A DNA stretch of 64,000 bases from Bathynomus jamesi (Eukaryota; Arthropoda; Malacostraca; Isopoda; Cirolanidae). A program made the translations under genes and the position numbers. The DNA is taken from positions 124,001 to 188,000 of the forward strand of contig JAJOZX010007504.1 of assembly GCA_023014485.1 (NCBI GenBank), written 5' to 3'. The notes below the pieces were generated by a model. That model saw only the letters and a list, made by a program, of their open reading frames with translations. It searched no databases and had not been told where the DNA came from. Shown piece after piece: positions 33,728 through 44,844 of this stretch (within the stretch, counting starts at the first letter, position 1; each line of letters starts with the position of its first letter).

Positions 33728-33992
33728 GCCCTACTCAGTGGCGTACTAAGGGGGGTGCGATGGGGGCAGTCCGCCCCGGGTGACAGCCAGGAGGGGGGTG
33801 CCATCGGGAGAGTTGAAATACCAGTACAAGTTTTCAAACCAAATGAAAAATTCGCCAATGTAAGAAAAAAAATTTAAAATGTTCAAACTATTACAACAGC
33901 TTAATGTTAATTTCCACTATAAAATAAATTTTTATTTTTATTGGTAATACAAAATTTACAAACGAAAAATTAAATATTTTATAAAAATTACA

Positions 33993-34515
33993 TCGAAGCT
34001 CCAAGCTCTAAAACTGTTTCTTGAAGATCAGCGCAATGAAATTGTGGAGAGGGCCATTCATTATGCAACTAGAAAGTGTGAGGAAATGGACATTTCTATG
34101 GAGAGAAGAAGAAGAGTAAAGCTCCGAAAAAGGATGCCAGGAGAGATGGCAAAGGATGCTAGTCTCACATTGTCAGAGGAAGTAAAAAGGGCTGTGTTTG
34201 AATGTCTTGATCGCTTTCATCAAGAATTGGAGATTCGTTCTAAGGCAATGGATCAAATTCTGTCAAACTTCGCTGTTATTCAGCCAAACACTTTGGTTGT
34301 TGCAACAGAAGAAGAACTTTGGAAGTGTATTCCAAATTTGACTCAGATTTTCGATGAATTCTCTAATGAAGATATCAGTGTGGAAATTGGACGACTTCGG
34401 AGGCATTTGGAAGCTGCCAAAATCAGCGTTGAAGAGGCAAAGAAATTGACAGCATTGCAGTTCCTGGAGTTTATTGTGAAATGGGATTTTTGTGAATCTT
34501 TGCCAAGCTTGTCAC
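33993..34515 (+). pseudogene. hAT-A transposase fragment, before the Gypsy-A insertion
   Basis: Codons open from about 33993 (LQALKLFLEDQRNE) with the middle part of a ZMYM1-like hAT transposase: charged helices such as EEVKRAVFECLDRFHQELEI, then LTALQFLEFIVKW. This region lies between the catalytic Asp residues and the C-terminal dimerisation domain in hAT proteins. Interrupted at 34515 by Gypsy-A and continued in the same frame at 62048. The catalytic Asp motifs are absent, so this is a deletion derivative. Confidence 0.75.
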
Positions 34516-34674
34516 TAAATAACATTCCACTTTTTGTTATTACGTTTATTGACCAATATCCATAACGCTAAACAATGTTGGAACTCTGAAACATACAAAC
34601 AAAACATAAACACATACATGAAAAATAAAGGCATCAACATGAAGACACAAATCAATAATAATGAATATTCTCTA
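34516..34674 (-). repeat. Gypsy-A 3' LTR
   Basis: 159 bp, nearly identical to 61884-62042. Minus strand begins TAGAGAATATTC; the termini are not TG...CA. Confidence 0.88.
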
Positions 34675-34783
34675 TCTCTCCCCGACTCTTTGATATAGTA
34701 TAGTGAAAAAAAGGGGAACAAAGACTGTTATATATGTAGTAGTGTGGTACAGGGTATGGGTGTCGATGGCGAGAGGGGGTTGT

Positions 34784-36315
34784 TCATGTAGTATGTAGCA
34801 TGTTCGTCATATCGTAATCGCTCTGCCATGAAGGTGTCTTCCTATCGCGTCCGGAGCGTCTGACGGCAGGGGCATTGGTTGGAGAAGCGGGACACCTGGA
34901 CGCAGCACCTGAAGCAGCAGGTTGCGAGGAATCTCGTTGCTGGAAGCGCTCAATGGGTGCCAGGGACGGTGTTGGTGGGCACTGCTGTGCTGAGGGTGCG
35001 CAGCTGGTCTGGAGGGCAGGCCTCGTGGTGGGGTGTGCAGTGGAAGTGATGTGGGGCTGTTCGGTGAGGTTACGTTGCCAGCCGGTTGGTGGGCGGTAGG
35101 GGATGATCGCTCGACTGCGGATGGGGAGCGTGGTTTCGGGGGTGAGGTTGTGCACTGCTCCAATTCGGGCTGGAGAGGTGAAGGCGGGAGTCGTCCATGC
35201 GTGGTTTTGGGGGTGAGGTCGCGCACTGCCCCGGTCCGGGCGCAGGGCTAGAGAGGTGAAGGTGGGAGTCATCCCCAATGGTGAGGCGGCGTCTGTGTGG
35301 TTGGACGGGCATGTATTTCCTCAGAAATTTTCTGTTTCGCAGAGTCACTCTGCCTGAACCGTCAACCTTCACCACATATTGATCGAACTGTCGCACTTCT
35401 ATTACCAGGCCAGTCTTGTCCCATTTCCTGGGGTTGGGGCCGATCTGGTTCTGGATTCTGACCCTGTCTCCAACCACGAGTGGGGGTAACTGTCTGGTGT
35501 GCACGGACCAGTATTCAGTGGCTCTCATGTGCCTGTTCCGCAAGGCATCCTCCCTCGCCAGGTATCGTGTGGCTTGTACCTGCCGGGCACGATCTGGATG
35601 AAATCTTTGATCGGATGGCCGAACACCCACATAGCGGGAGACAGCTTGGTATCTTTGTCAGGCGTGTTGCGGTATTGTAGCATGGCTCGCTGAAAAGCGT
35701 CTGTATCGCGCTCACCGTTCGGTCCTGTGGTTTCGCTGTTTTCACGCCAACTTCGGCTCTGCAGTTTGAATGTGGAAAAGCTACCGAAGCCAGACAGTGG
35801 TGTACGCCCCAGTTCCCCAGGAAGTGACGAGTAGCCGTGGATGTGAACTCAGGGCCGCCGTCAGATGACAGTTCGTCGCAGATGCCATAAGTCACGAACA
35901 CCCTGCGCAGGCTGTTGATGAGGCCTCTGGCGCCATCCGTGGTCCTCTCCACAATCGGCTAGTTTGAGTACCTGTCGACAATCACCAGGTAGTTGGTACC
36001 TTTATAGTGGAAATAATCGGCACAGATGCACTGGAAAGGGTAGACGGGGGACACCGGAGGAATTGGAGGAGCATTGGGCTGTGAAGGTGCCATACGGTTG
36101 CAATGGCTGCAACTGCTCCTGAGGGTAGTGATAGCAGGGGTGGTGCCGGGCCAGAACACGGACACCTCAGCCCTCGCGACCATCGACGATACGCCCTGGT
36201 GGGCTGCGTGGTGCGCGTTCAGTACATCCTGCCGGAGAGAGGGAGGGATCACAAGTTCACAACACGGTTTTTGAATACGACGACGCCATCCACCGTGTAC
36301 AGGTCCTCTCGGAAT
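34784..36315 (-). pseudogene. Gypsy-A integrase
   Basis: Three minus-strand frames. 36315-35959: FREDLYTVDGVVVFKNRVV, the HH part in AHHAAHQGVSSMVARAEVSV, the CC part in CSHCNRM, and CADYFHYKGTNYLVIVDRY with the first Asp. 35952-35515: SDGGPEFTSTATRHF (second Asp) and NCRAEVGVKTAK with the likely Glu. 35630-34784: a Pro-rich tail with VVGDRVRIQNQIGPNPRKWD of the C-terminal domain. Frameshifts at about 35955 and 35600 break it. Belongs to the K02A2.6-like Gypsy group by overall style. Confidence 0.8.
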
Positions 36316-36913
36316 TGCCGTATGCTTTCGCTATGGCAAAGAGAATGATACCTTTTTGCCAACTCTTGAAGCCCGGCACGCCCTTCCGATGGGATGATCA
36401 ACTCAACAATCTGTTTGAAGAGTCGAAGGTGGTGATCGTCAGTGAGATCAAGGAGGGTGTAAGTATATTTGACAAAACAAAGCCGACCTGTCTTGCGACC
36501 GATTGGTCGAAGTCAGGGATCGGATTCTGGCTATCCCAGAAGCACTGCGAATGTCCTGGTGCTGAACCCTTTTGCTGCTGCACTGGTTGGATGGTCACCC
36601 TCGTCGGCAGTCGCTTCACCCACCCCGCCGAGTCACGCTACGCGCCGATCGAGGGGGAGGCTCTGGCAGTCGCTGACGCACTGGACAAGGCCAGGTACTT
36701 CGTCCTCGGCTGCGATGACCTCATCATCGCGGTTGACCACAAACCGCTGCTGAAGGTGTTTGGCGGCAGGTCGCTGGAAGATTTACCGAATGCTCGACTG
36801 AGAAATCTGAAGGAGAAGACTCTCCGCTACAGATTTCGCATGATCCATGTACCTGGTGCGAGACATCGCACTGCTGACGCTACGTCCCGCCAACCTGAAA
36901 AGATGCTCCTGGC
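36316..36913 (+). pseudogene. Gypsy-A reverse-transcriptase end and RNase H, inverted
   Basis: Plus-strand codons begin with the connection region (MIPFCQLLKPGTPFRWDD) and give RNase H: CLATDWSKSGIGFWLSQKHC, PIEGEALAVADALDKARYFV and VDHKPLLKVFGG, then HVPGARHRTADATSRQ. Cut at 36913 by BEL-C; the reading continues in frame at 59854 after removing BEL-C and one target copy. The final residues of the open frame after 36913 belong to the BEL-C LTR. Confidence 0.85.
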
Positions 36914-37719
36914 TGTTAGAAAATCTAGAAGAGGAAGAACCATTGTTGTCCCAAGGCGATACGATGACTAAGCTGATTGATGCAGCATTGCTTGTATATA
37001 TATTAAGTTAAGGTGTATATATATCCATCTCATAATTGTAAGGTTAGTGAAAAATTAACTTAATTTAGAGCTAGCATTTTTGAGCTCTTGTGGCATCATT
37101 GTTTGGTCACACTGTTGGCATCATTTTGGGACGCTGCGCGTCTTTTCTACTCGTTTGTGGAAGGTCGTACGTAAAGGTGTGGTCTGATAGAGAGCTCTCT
37201 TGCAATTCAGTTTGGTTGTTTAGATCAGTGTTTCCCAACCGGGGGCCATATAGCTCCCTGGGGGCCATGGCACATTTGAAGGGGGCCACAGGAAAATGTT
37301 ATTTTGTAAAATAGAGTTAAATATGCATATTACCTACTGAAAATAATGCTTATGGGGGCCACAGGAAAAAATAAGGTTCCTAAGGGGGGCCATAAGCCAA
37401 AACCGGTTGGGAACCACTGGTTTAGATACATGATTGTTGCATCGTGCAATAGTCCAGGTTGCGTTGTTGTTGCAAGGTTCAGAAAGAAGACCACAAATAG
37501 TACCCTTTTTGTTTACTTTAAGTTCATGTAATTAAGGTCTAAGGTAGGCCCGCATCGAGTCAGCAACCCTGAGGTTACCCTGAGGTAGGACCTAATAGGA
37601 TCTCAAATCCGTAAGTTTTAATTTAGCTTAACTTGGGCTTTAGGTAGAACTTGCCCTTTAGAATTTGCCCGTTCACGGCTCAGCTGGGATTTTGAACCCG
37701 ACAAATAAATAAAATAACA
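36914..37719 (+). repeat. BEL-C 5' LTR, with a MITE inside
   Basis: 806 bp, of which 202 are the MITE and its duplicated target; otherwise nearly the same as the 606 bp 3' LTR. Confidence 0.92.
37226..37419. mobile_element. hAT-type MITE in the BEL-C 5' LTR
   Basis: CAGTGTTTCCCAACCGGGGG at the left pairs with GGTTGGGAACCACTG at the right. GTTTAGAT is duplicated at 37218-37225 and 37420-37427, and the 3' LTR shows the empty site. No coding capacity. Confidence 0.92.
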
Positions 37720-37856
37720 TGGTCCTTCAGAACCGGATTCTACCCCAAGACTGAGTCAGTGACTATTTTTCGGCAAAGTTCTGATTGTGCAAATTGTATC
37801 CCAAGTTAGGCCTAGACGGGTTGAGTATTATTGAGTTAAGGTCCCAGGGTAAAAAG

Positions 37857-38375
37857 TTTGGTCGCCCAATTGCGAAACTTGGCCAGTCGTCTGTCGTTTT
37901 TGGCCTATATTTTTTCCGGTTTGGTTAATTTTGGGTTATTATTGAAAGTTTGGTCGCCCAATTGCGAAACTTGGCCAGTCGTCTGTCGTTTTTGGCCTAC
38001 ATTTTTTCCGGTTTGGTTAATTTTGGGCTATTATTGAATTAAGGTCCCAGGGTAAAGTTTGGTCGCCCAATTGCGAAACTTGGCCAGTCGTCTGTCGTTT
38101 TGGCCTACATTTTTTCTGGTTTGGTTAATTTTGGGTTATTATTGAATTAAGGTCCCAGGGTAAAGTTTGGTCGCCCAATTGCGAAACTTGGCCAGTCGTC
38201 TGTCGTTTTTGGCCTACATTTTTTCCGTTTGGTTAATTTTGGGTTATTATTGAATTAAGGTCCCAGGGTAAAGTTTGGTCGCCCAATTGCGAAACTTGGC
38301 CAGTCGTCTGTCGTTTTTGGCCTACATTTTTTCCGGTTTGGTTAATTTTGGGTCATTATTGAATTAAGGTCCTGG
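37857..38375 (+). repeat. Tandem repeat of five units of about 108 bp in the BEL-C leader
   Basis: TTTGGTCGCCCAATTGCGAA starts at 37857, 37949, 38058, 38166 and 38274; spacings 92, 109, 108 and 108. The first unit lacks the AATTAAGGTCCCAGGG part. Lies between the primer-binding site and the Gypsy-D insertion. No coding frame. Confidence 0.9.
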
Positions 38376-38496
38376 GGTGGAAAATTTGGTATTCCATACT
38401 GGTGTTTGGTTAGTACCCCACCCAGCAATTCAGTTTATTTGAAAGTAAAATTTGCGTTTGATCAGTTTGGTTAAGTATTTCTGCCAATTCAGCTCA

Positions 38497-38676
38497 TTGA
38501 ACCAGCCAGTGGCTCCATCGCACAGGCACCAAGAATCCCCTTCCCCCAATGTCCCTACTGCACCTGTAGCACCATCCATGCCTTCAGAACCAGTGCTGCA
38601 GGATATTGCCATCCAAAAGCAAACAACGACTCGTTCTGGAAGAGTCATTCGTAAGCCAGTGCGTTTTGACATTTAG
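38497..38676 (+). pseudogene. Extra copy of the Gypsy-D pol C-terminal end
   Basis: Reads PVAPSHRHQESPSPNVPTAP, then TTRSGRVIRKPVRFDI and a stop at 38674-38676. Nearly identical to the sequence at 42804-42845 joined with 48058-48200, showing what that site looked like before Gypsy-E. Directly followed by gag codons. Confidence 0.8.
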
Positions 38677-39320
38677 ACCTGGCTGGACAGACCAATGAAG
38701 ACGATAAAAACTCACCCTTAATGCGACGCCGCTTCCTCAATGGTCTCCCTACTGCCCTACGGCCAATGCTCCGTTGTATGCCAGATGATACAGACCTCCT
38801 CACAATGGCCAAAACAGCTGATAAGATGATGATTGAAATCCACCTTGGCCAAGTAGATAACCACACCCATCACCCCCAAATCTGTGCCACGCAGGACGAC
38901 AATCTGAGTCCGGCTGCACAAGGTCTTAAAGTATCCAACGAAATTCTACAAACACTTAAAGATGAATTTAAAGCTCTCCGAATAGAGCTAGCTAACAACA
39001 GGGAACGAGAGAGAAGTTCTTCAAGACGAGGACGACCCTCTGGTCCAATTAGAGCCTCCCAATATGAACCTGGACAACGCCTCGTTCTCCTACAACCACA
39101 GCCACCGCAAACAGGTCAGTTGGTTGCTCCTAATCCAAATCTATTAGCCTTACCTCATCCTCAATCCTCAATCCCCACTACTCAGCCCCATTCTCAACCT
39201 ATTTCCTTACCACAGTCTACTGTTCATACCCCTCCTTGCTGGTATCATGAAAAGTTTAAAGATCGTGCAACGCGCTGTCTCACACCTTGCCCATGGACTC
39301 CTAACCCTCCTTTAAACTAA
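38676..39320 (+). pseudogene. Gypsy-D gag, C-terminal part
   Basis: The frame begins at the fusion point (DLAGQTNEDDKNSPLMRR) and has the retrotransposon Gag helix RFLNGLPTALRPMLRCMPDD, a Lys/Glu-rich helix, then a Pro/Gln-rich tail. The end has CWYHEKFKDRATRCLTPC, an unusual Cys/His motif common in this Gypsy group instead of a CCHC knuckle. The N-terminal part of Gag is missing. Confidence 0.75.
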
Positions 39321-39328
39321 CCAGGCTG

Positions 39329-39883
39329 GTGTCACAGGCGTCTGACGCTACAGCCTCTCCTCCTATCCTTACTTCAACTAACCCTACCACTACCTCATTT
39401 AACACTGTCAAACCAACACCTACGTACGCAAGTAAAGTTAAAGAATCGCAACCTACTTATTCAACCACAGCTAATTTAATACCCCCAACTAATTCTCCAA
39501 ATACAACACAAACTCCTTCCCACAGCAATACTAACCTTCTTCCACAAAAATTTAATGATTCACAAACTACTGCACCACCTGGTCCAACATTCACCTTGCA
39601 TGATCCACTTTCAGGCTATGCATTCCTTATTGACACTGGAGCTCAATACAGTGTTATTCCTGCAACAGCCGCAGACCGTGCAAACGGACCTTCTCCTTTC
39701 ATTTTACGTGCAGCTAATTCTTCATCTATTCACACTTATGGACATCGTTCTATTTCAGTTTCTCTTGGACTTAGACGTGTTTTCCGCTGGATATTTCTTG
39801 TCGCGGATGTATATACTCCAATGTTAGGCTCTGATTTTCTTTCTGCTAATGATTTATTAGTGATGTTCGTAGAGCACAATTAA
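39329..39883 (+). pseudogene. Gypsy-D aspartic protease
   Basis: After a Thr/Pro-rich linker the codons give FLIDTGAQYSVIPATAAD with the DTG active site, and [17 protein letters not shown], the second conserved stretch of Ty3/Gypsy proteases. The frame is lost at 39883, about 40 bases before the pol frame. Confidence 0.82.
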
Positions 39884-39924
39884 TTGATAATGTCACATAT
39901 CTTTCAGTAATTGGTTCTCCTACC

Positions 39925-42051
39925 GTGCACCCCTCTTCATTATTGGCAAGTTCTCTGCCACAGTGCTCACCTGCTATAGAGCAGCTCCTAAATGAATTTT
40001 CTTCACTTACTCAACCCTGTTCTAAGGATACCCCTATTAAACACACTGTTGTCCACCGTATTGATACGGTAGGCTCACCTGTTTTCACCCGCCCACGTCG
40101 CTTAGCTCCAGATCGTCTTGCAATTGTGAGACGAGAGTTTGAACACATGCTTGAACTCGGTATTATACGGCCTTCAAGTAGCCCGTATGCCTCTGCTTTA
40201 CACATGGTCCCAAAACCTACACCTGGAGACTGGCGTCCATGTGGAGATTATCGTGCTTTGAATGACAACACGATTCCAGATCGCTATCCCCTTCCTCACT
40301 TACACGATTTTACTTCTGCTCTCCATGGCACCACAGTATTTTCACGCCTTGACTTGGTGCGAGCCTTTCATCAAATTCCTGTACACCCTGATGACATACA
40401 TAAAACTGCTATAACAACCCCTTTTGGGTTATTTGAAATGACAAAAATGCCATACGGACTGCGTAATGCGGCCCAAACTTTTCAACGCTTCATTGATGAA
40501 GTGTTGAGAGGTCTCTCCTTCACTTTCACATATGTCGATGACATTCTCATCGCAAGTTCTTCTCCCTCAGAACATATTCAACATTTACGCTTAGTTTTTT
40601 CTCGGTTGGCAGAATATGGTGTATTGCTAAACCCTGAAAAATGTGTCTTTGCTGTAGATGAACTCACCTTCTTAGGACACAAAGTTACTTCGAAGGGCAT
40701 TTCTCCTCTCGAAAATAAAGTATCTGTCATAAGGTCTTTCCCACAACCGCAAACTCAAAAGCAACTTCGCCGCTTTTTAGGGATGGTAAACTTCTACCAT
40801 CGCTTCATTCCTCAGTGTGCAAACATTCTTGCACCCATAACCTCTCTTCTTCGCCAATCAAAAAGGGGCAGATCCACTGCAGTTCTGTGGAACCCCGAAG
40901 CTACCAACGCTTTTTCACAAGCAAAAGAGGCTATAGCACGAGCTACATGCCTTGTTCACCCTCAACCAGACGCTCCTCTGAACTTAGCCACTGATGCCTC
41001 TGACGTTGCCGTGTCAGGAGTGCTCCAGCAGCTTGTTTCAGGCGTTTGGGAACCTCTCGCATTCTTTTCACGCAAGCTCTCACCTTCACAAATGAGGTAC
41101 AGCACTTTCGGTCGAGAGTTGCTGGCGATATACCTCTCCATCCGTCATTTCAGGTCATTCCTGGAAGGACGTGACTTTAGCATTTTTACGGATCATCGTC
41201 CGTTAATATTTGCTCTCCATTCTCAATCAGACTCTCATGCTCCTAATGAGCGAAGATACCTTGATTTTATTCTTCAATTTACTTCAGACATTCGACACAT
41301 TTCAGGTTCTTTGAATGTTGTGCCGGATGCGCTGTCTCGCATCTCAGCAATTTCTGACCCTGGACACTCTCACATCAACCTTTCAGAGATGGCTAAGGCT
41401 CAGTCCACGGATACAGACCTCCAAACTCTTATTAATTCACCCACTTCATTGCAAGTCCGCTCTTTACCAGTTGAACCCAAGTCAGACTTACTAATTTTAT
41501 GTGACGTCTCGACTGAGCATATTCGACCGTTGGTCCCACAAGGGCTGCGAAGAGCTGTTTTTGCTAAACTCCATTCCCTTTCTCACCCGGGAATTAAGGC
41601 CACCCAAAAATTAATTGCAGCTAGGTTTGTATGGCCAAGTATGCACAAAGATATCCGCAATTGGACTCGATCTTGCCTTCAATGTCAGCGTGCCAAAGTT
41701 CACCGACACACAAAGTCAGAAATTGGTACCTTTCCTTTGCCAAAGGCTCGTTTTGAGGCCATACACCTAGACATAGTCGGCCCCCTCTATTCTTCTCGAG
41801 GTTATACCTATCTTCTCACTGTCATTGATAGGTTCACAAGATGGCCAGAAGCTGTTCCTTTGACTTCTTGTACTGCTTCTGCAGTAGCTCACGCCTTTGT
41901 TTCATGTTGGGTTTCCCGTTTTGGAATACCTGCAACCATTTGCACAGACAGAGGTGCCCATTTGAATCGGCCTTATGGAAGGAACTCATGCTCCTTCTTG
42001 GGACTGAGCGCATCAGAACAACAAGCTATCACCCGCAATCCAATGGGGTGA
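39925..42051 (+). pseudogene. Gypsy-D reverse transcriptase, RNase H and integrase
   Basis: 708 codons. Reverse transcriptase: [15 protein letters not shown] (first Asp), [30 protein letters not shown] (YVDD). RNase [44 protein letters not shown]. Integrase: [43 protein letters not shown] (Asp), then [10 protein letters not shown] (Asp). A frame shift near 41960 sends the last residues out of frame; integrase continues in the frame ending 42806. All catalytic Asp residues up to there are present. Confidence 0.88.
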
Positions 42052-42845
42052 TAGAACGCTTCCATCGTCAACTTAAAAGTTCCTTGCGAGCCACTGATCC
42101 ATCTACTACATGGGTGGACAGGCTACCCCTAATCCTACTCGGAATTCGTACTGCTCTGAAGACTGATCTTGCATGCTCTGCAGCAGAATTAGTTTACGGT
42201 ACCACACTCCGGTTACCCGGAGAATTTTTCACACCTACACCCATTAACCCCGCATGTGATCCTGCTTCGTATGTTAAGACATTACGCTCTGTTATGAAGC
42301 AAATTCGTCCCACAGCACCTAGAACTTCCACTTCACAAACTACCTTCGTTTCCCCTGATTTACAAACTTGCACACACGTTTTCTTGAGACATGATGCTCA
42401 CCGCTACCCTCTTCACTGTCCCTATGATGGTCCCTTCCTTGTGCTAGACCGTAGACCCAAAACTTTCATCATTGACAAGGTGGGCAAGCGTGAAACCGTT
42501 TCTGTGGACCGCTTGAAACCAGCATACCTTGATTTTTCTCCAACAAAAGATCCTATCCTCCCTCAATCTTCTGTACCTCCACCTCAAATACAGGTACAGC
42601 AACCTATCCTCCTCAATCTTCTGTACCTCCACCTCAAATACAGGTACAGCAACCTATCCCTCCTCAATCTTCTGTACCTTCATCTCATATACAGGTACAG
42701 CAATCTACCCTTCCTAAATCCTATGTACCACCACCTCATCCGAGGGTACAACAATCTATCATCCCTCTTCCAATTCTCCTTCATTATCGCAACCAACTGT
42801 CTTTGAACCAGCCAGTGGCTCCATCGCACAGGCACCAAGGATCCC
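41960..42845 (+). pseudogene. Gypsy-D integrase C-terminal half with repeated tail
   Basis: Contains [20 protein letters not shown] with the catalytic Glu, ELVYGTTLRLPGEFF, and HVFLRHDAHRYPLHCPYDGP of the C-terminal domain. The tail is built from a 51 bp repeat; a one-base loss in the second unit shifts the frame. Cut at 42845 by Gypsy-E; the true end is at 48058-48200. Confidence 0.82.
42552..42760 (+). repeat. 51 bp tandem repeat in the Gypsy-D pol tail
   Basis: Units start at about 42552, 42603, 42653 and 42704. Each encodes a 17-residue Pro/Gln-rich piece (SSVPPPQIQVQQP type). The second unit is 50 bp. Confidence 0.85.
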
Positions 42846-43265
42846 TGAGGTGACGTGTATGTATATATATGTATATAGTCTAAAAGTCACTAAAGAGTAA
42901 ATATCACTAAATCTAAGCTGAATGGCAAGACGAAGCCATAAACGAACCGACGGCTGTTCGTATTGCTTCGGTCTGGCCTAGACATGTTTTTTCCTATCTG
43001 ACCTAATCTTTGGTGCTGAGTAAAATTAGGTGATGAATCTAAGGTAACAAATCGGGTAGGAAGTTGTTCGTACTTAAGTATAGTTAGGGGTAATGTCTAT
43101 AGCTTCTAAATTGGTAATGTAAGAGAGAGTTAGGTAGGCTGTTGTGGGACACAGGAATAAAACGGTAGGCTTCAAGGATACCTAATTCAACGCACCGGTA
43201 AGTGCTTTTGATTGTTTGCTAGAACCTAAGTAACCTAACTGGGGTGTCTACCCCACGCTATCACA
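42846..43265 (+). repeat. Gypsy-E 5' LTR
   Basis: About 420 bp; differs from the 3' LTR by a missing A near 43180 and little else by eye. Confidence 0.93.
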
Positions 43266-43686
43266 TTTGGCGACGAGGATGGGATTTGGCTCATTTGGTT
43301 AAATTTTGTTCATTGGGTTAAATTTGGCTCATTGGGTTAATTTGGCTTATTGGGTTAATTTGGCTTATTGGGTTCAAGTGGTTGTTTGGAAAATTGGATG
43401 CAGACTAGTGGGTCGTCCGATTTGGTTTGTTTGTGTGGGGAAGCTACCGTACTATAGCGTAGGTCCCGCCGCCCAAATTCTAAAACTAATTCCTACTCAG
43501 CCCTAACTCTAAAACTAATTCCTACTCAGCCCTACCTCTAAAACTAATTCTTACTCAGCCCTAACTCTAATACAATTCACTATTCAGCCCTAACTCTAAT
43601 AAAATTCACTATTCAGTAACTAGACCAAATTTAAACCTAACCTAACCTACTTCACGTGAGTTGGTCTAATTCGGTTTTGCTCTAGC
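43266..43686 (+). other. Gypsy-E leader
   Basis: Untranslated region between primer-binding site and gag, with five short repeats of GGCTCATTGGGTTAA type (43291-43375) and five of CCCTAACTCTAA type (43499-43610). No gene. Confidence 0.7.
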
Positions 43687-44844
43687 ATGTCGGTGATTGG
43701 CCATATAAGCCCCTACGAAGACAATGGGGAGGACTTCGAAGCTTATGCCACTAGGGTGAGGTTGTTTTTCGAGGCAAATTCCATTCCGGATGCTAAGAAA
43801 GTACCTACCTTTTTAACTATAATAGGCCCTAAAACGTTTGGTTTAGTTATGGACCTAGTTTCTCCTAAAGCACCGGAAACTTGCACCTATAATGAATTGG
43901 TACAGGCCCTAACCGATCACTACAAACCCCGAGTAGTTCTCATCTATGAACGTTTCAAATTTTATTCAAGGCATCAGACGGGAAATGAAAGCATTGCAGA
44001 GTTTGTTGCAGGAATAAAAAGCCATAGCCGTACGTGTAAATTTGGGGACAAATTAGATGAAATGCTAAGAGATAGGTTTGTAATGGGTCTCAAAGAGGAG
44101 TCTACCCAGAGAGCCCTATTAGCCATACAGGACCTAACTTTTAGTCAGGCTGTAGAAATAGCTACGGCTAGAGAAGCAGCTGCTAAAGATGTTAGAGCTT
44201 TTGGAAATCATAGTAGTAAAGCCCAACACGTAAATAGCTTTAAATCTTCTAGGCCTGGCAGACCTAACGAGCCTACTAGACAGGCAAATAAAAGGTATGA
44301 GGCGAATATGACTAAGCCTACTAATTCTACTAAGCCTTCCAAGCCATGTACAGGGTGTGGAAAACACCATTGGAAGAAAGATTGCCCTTTTAAAGAAGCA
44401 GTTTGCCGAAACTGTAGTAAAATAGGCCACATAGCTAAAGTGTGTTATTCAAAGAAAACAAAGGGTGAAAATTCTAATTTTAACATTTCTAGTATAAATC
44501 CTCAAAAGGGAAATACTTCGAACATTGGAGTGGAGTACCTATTCTATGAGCAGCAAAGTGGGGAAAATACAGGCCCATATATTGTAGAGGTAGGCCTAGA
44601 TGGAATTACAGTTCCTCTAGAATTGGATACGGGTGCTGCCCGGACGGTCATGTCCAAGGTAGTTTTTGATAAGATTTTCAAAAACACACCTAAACTACAT
44701 GCATCTAAAACAATTTTGAAGAAGTACGGTGACACACAAATACCTATTTGTGGAGAAGCATACGTCACAGTTACACTTAACCAGAAAACTTTGTCTCATC
44801 CCTTAACCCTTTTAGTGGGGATGAGCAAGGGCCTACTCTACTAG
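43687..44844 (+). CDS. Gypsy-E Gag-protease
   Basis: 385 codons from the ATG at 43687. N-terminal Gag (YEDNGEDFEAYATRVRLFFE; later FYSRHQTGNESIAEFVAGI), two zinc knuckles (CTGCGKHHWKKDC and CRNCSKIGHIAKVC), then a protease with LELDTGAARTVMSKVVFDKI (DTG). The protease end is shifted out of frame at about 44820: the next frame reads on as a GRDWIDALEMPIDKILP-type linker at 44844 onward. Similar in order to K02A2.6-like Gypsy elements. Confidence 0.88.
   Translation: MSVIGHISPYEDNGEDFEAYATRVRLFFEANSIPDAKKVPTFLTIIGPKTFGLVMDLVSPKAPETCTYNELVQALTDHYKPRVVLIYERFKFYSRHQTGNESIAEFVAGIKSHSRTCKFGDKLDEMLRDRFVMGLKEESTQRALLAIQDLTFSQAVEIATAREAAAKDVRAFGNHSSKAQHVNSFKSSRPGRPNEPTRQANKRYEANMTKPTNSTKPSKPCTGCGKHHWKKDCPFKEAVCRNCSKIGHIAKVCYSKKTKGENSNFNISSINPQKGNTSNIGVEYLFYEQQSGENTGPYIVEVGLDGITVPLELDTGAARTVMSKVVFDKIFKNTPKLHASKTILKKYGDTQIPICGEAYVTVTLNQKTLSHPLTLLVGMSKGLLY

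Noticed and set aside
34875..35680. Plus-strand Gly/Arg-rich frames
   Set aside because: Antisense of the Gypsy-A integrase and its Pro-rich tail; the minus strand has the domain motifs.
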